A DNA stretch of 6,470 nucleotides, taken from assembly GCA_029245825.1 (NCBI GenBank), contig JAQWON010000056.1, positions 1 to 6,470 on the forward strand, read 5' to 3'. Positions 6,185 through 6,470 of the stretch are shown here, piece after piece. Position numbers and translations under genes: made by a program. The notes beneath the pieces are model-generated. The model did not search any database and was not told where the DNA came from. It was given only the letters and a program-made list of their open reading frames with translations. The stretch comes from Flavobacteriaceae bacterium. GTDB lineage: Bacteria; Bacteroidota; Bacteroidia; Flavobacteriales; Flavobacteriaceae. Numbering within the stretch: position 1 is the stretch's first letter; each line of letters begins with the position of its first letter.

Positions 6185-6391
6185 ATGGAATTATTTTTAA
6201 TAACATTTATTCTTGTTAGCATTGCAATTGCAGGAATTTCTATAAAAATATGGGGCAAAAAAAATGGGAAATTTTCTGGAACATGTGCTAGTCAAAATCC
6301 TTTTTTGAAAAATAAAAATGAACCTTGTTCTTATTGTGGTAAATTACCTTCAGAAAAAAATTGTACAGAAAAAAATTCCCAGCTTAATTGA
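6185..6391 (+). CDS. Small one-helix membrane protein with four cysteines, NqrM-like architecture
   Basis: This 68-residue protein has one N-terminal membrane helix (about 2-22), then a basic stretch (KIWGKKNGK) and a cysteine-bearing domain: C34 in GTCASQNPF, C48 and C51 in CSYCGK, and C60. Flavobacteria commonly carry proteins of this type, labelled membrane or secreted protein. The layout (single helix, Gly-Thr/Ser-Cys shortly after it, then a CxxC and a final Cys) resembles NqrM (DUF539), the small factor needed to build the iron centre of Na+-translocating NADH:quinone reductase. That link is inference, and the nqr genes are not in view. The ATG at 6185 is chosen; an in-frame TTG at 6176 would add only three residues. 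Confidence 0.8.
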   Translation: MELFLITFILVSIAIAGISIKIWGKKNGKFSGTCASQNPFLKNKNEPCSYCGKLPSEKNCTEKNSQLN

Positions 6392-6415
6392 AAAAATTTA
6401 TATGAAATTAGCTCT

Positions 6416-6470
6416 ATGAAAGATTTAACAGAAATTATTCAAGGGGCTAAAAAAAAGAACAAGGTTCATT
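6416..6470 (+). CDS. Start of an unidentified gene, cut by window edge
   Basis: An ATG at 6416 opens 18 codons (MKDLTEIIQGAKKKNKVH) to the window end without a stop, 24 bases after the small membrane protein gene and on the same strand. An amphipathic start of the type LTEIIQGAKKKNK is reminiscent of the N-terminus of some ECF sigma factors, but 18 residues are too few for identification. No Shine-Dalgarno sequence precedes it. Confidence 0.5.
   Translation, partial: MKDLTEIIQGAKKKNKVH

Overview
The window is AT-rich (roughly 30% GC by eye) and compact, and it looks like chromosomal DNA of a marine-type member of the Bacteroidota, most likely class Flavobacteriia. Four things point there. 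The TonB-C-terminal-like lipoprotein and the small four-cysteine membrane protein are both of a flavobacterial type. The secreted CotH-like protein has a signal peptide ending in the usual Bacteroidota A-Q-D pattern. Shine-Dalgarno sequences are absent, and some -7 boxes resemble TAnnTTTG. There are no insertion sequences, phage genes, CRISPR arrays or integration scars, and no gene-free stretch exceeds 300 bases.

Layout, left to right. The left edge (1-893, minus) carries most of a secreted protein whose motifs resemble the CotH spore-coat kinase fold; its 3' end lies outside the window. Forty-three bases away a divergent gene (937-1686, plus) encodes a four-helix membrane protein ending in a bestrophin-like signature. 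A tRNA-Leu(UAG) gene follows on the minus strand (1763-1844). Next is a plus-strand cytoplasmic M20 metallodipeptidase (1945-3303). It converges with a three-gene minus-strand operon that is transcribed from about 5534 down to 3326: a TonB-C-terminal-domain lipoprotein, ruvC (overlapping it by ATGA) and hemW. To the right, divergent from that operon, come a DUF456 membrane protein (5633-6130, TTG start), a 68-residue one-helix membrane protein with four cysteines (6185-6391) that resembles the Na+-NQR maturation factor NqrM in architecture, and the first codons of another gene (6416 onward).

Most genes are housekeeping: peptide turnover, Holliday-junction resolution, heme delivery and leucine decoding. 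No single multi-gene novel system is evident. The parts most worth a second look are the CotH-like secreted protein and its divergent bestrophin-like neighbour, the lipid-anchored TonB-C-terminal domain coupled to ruvC, and the NqrM-like small protein. Several starts are non-ATG (GTG at 937, TTG at 5633). Two others (hemW and the small four-cysteine protein) have an in-frame TTG just upstream of a better ATG, and the ATG was chosen.
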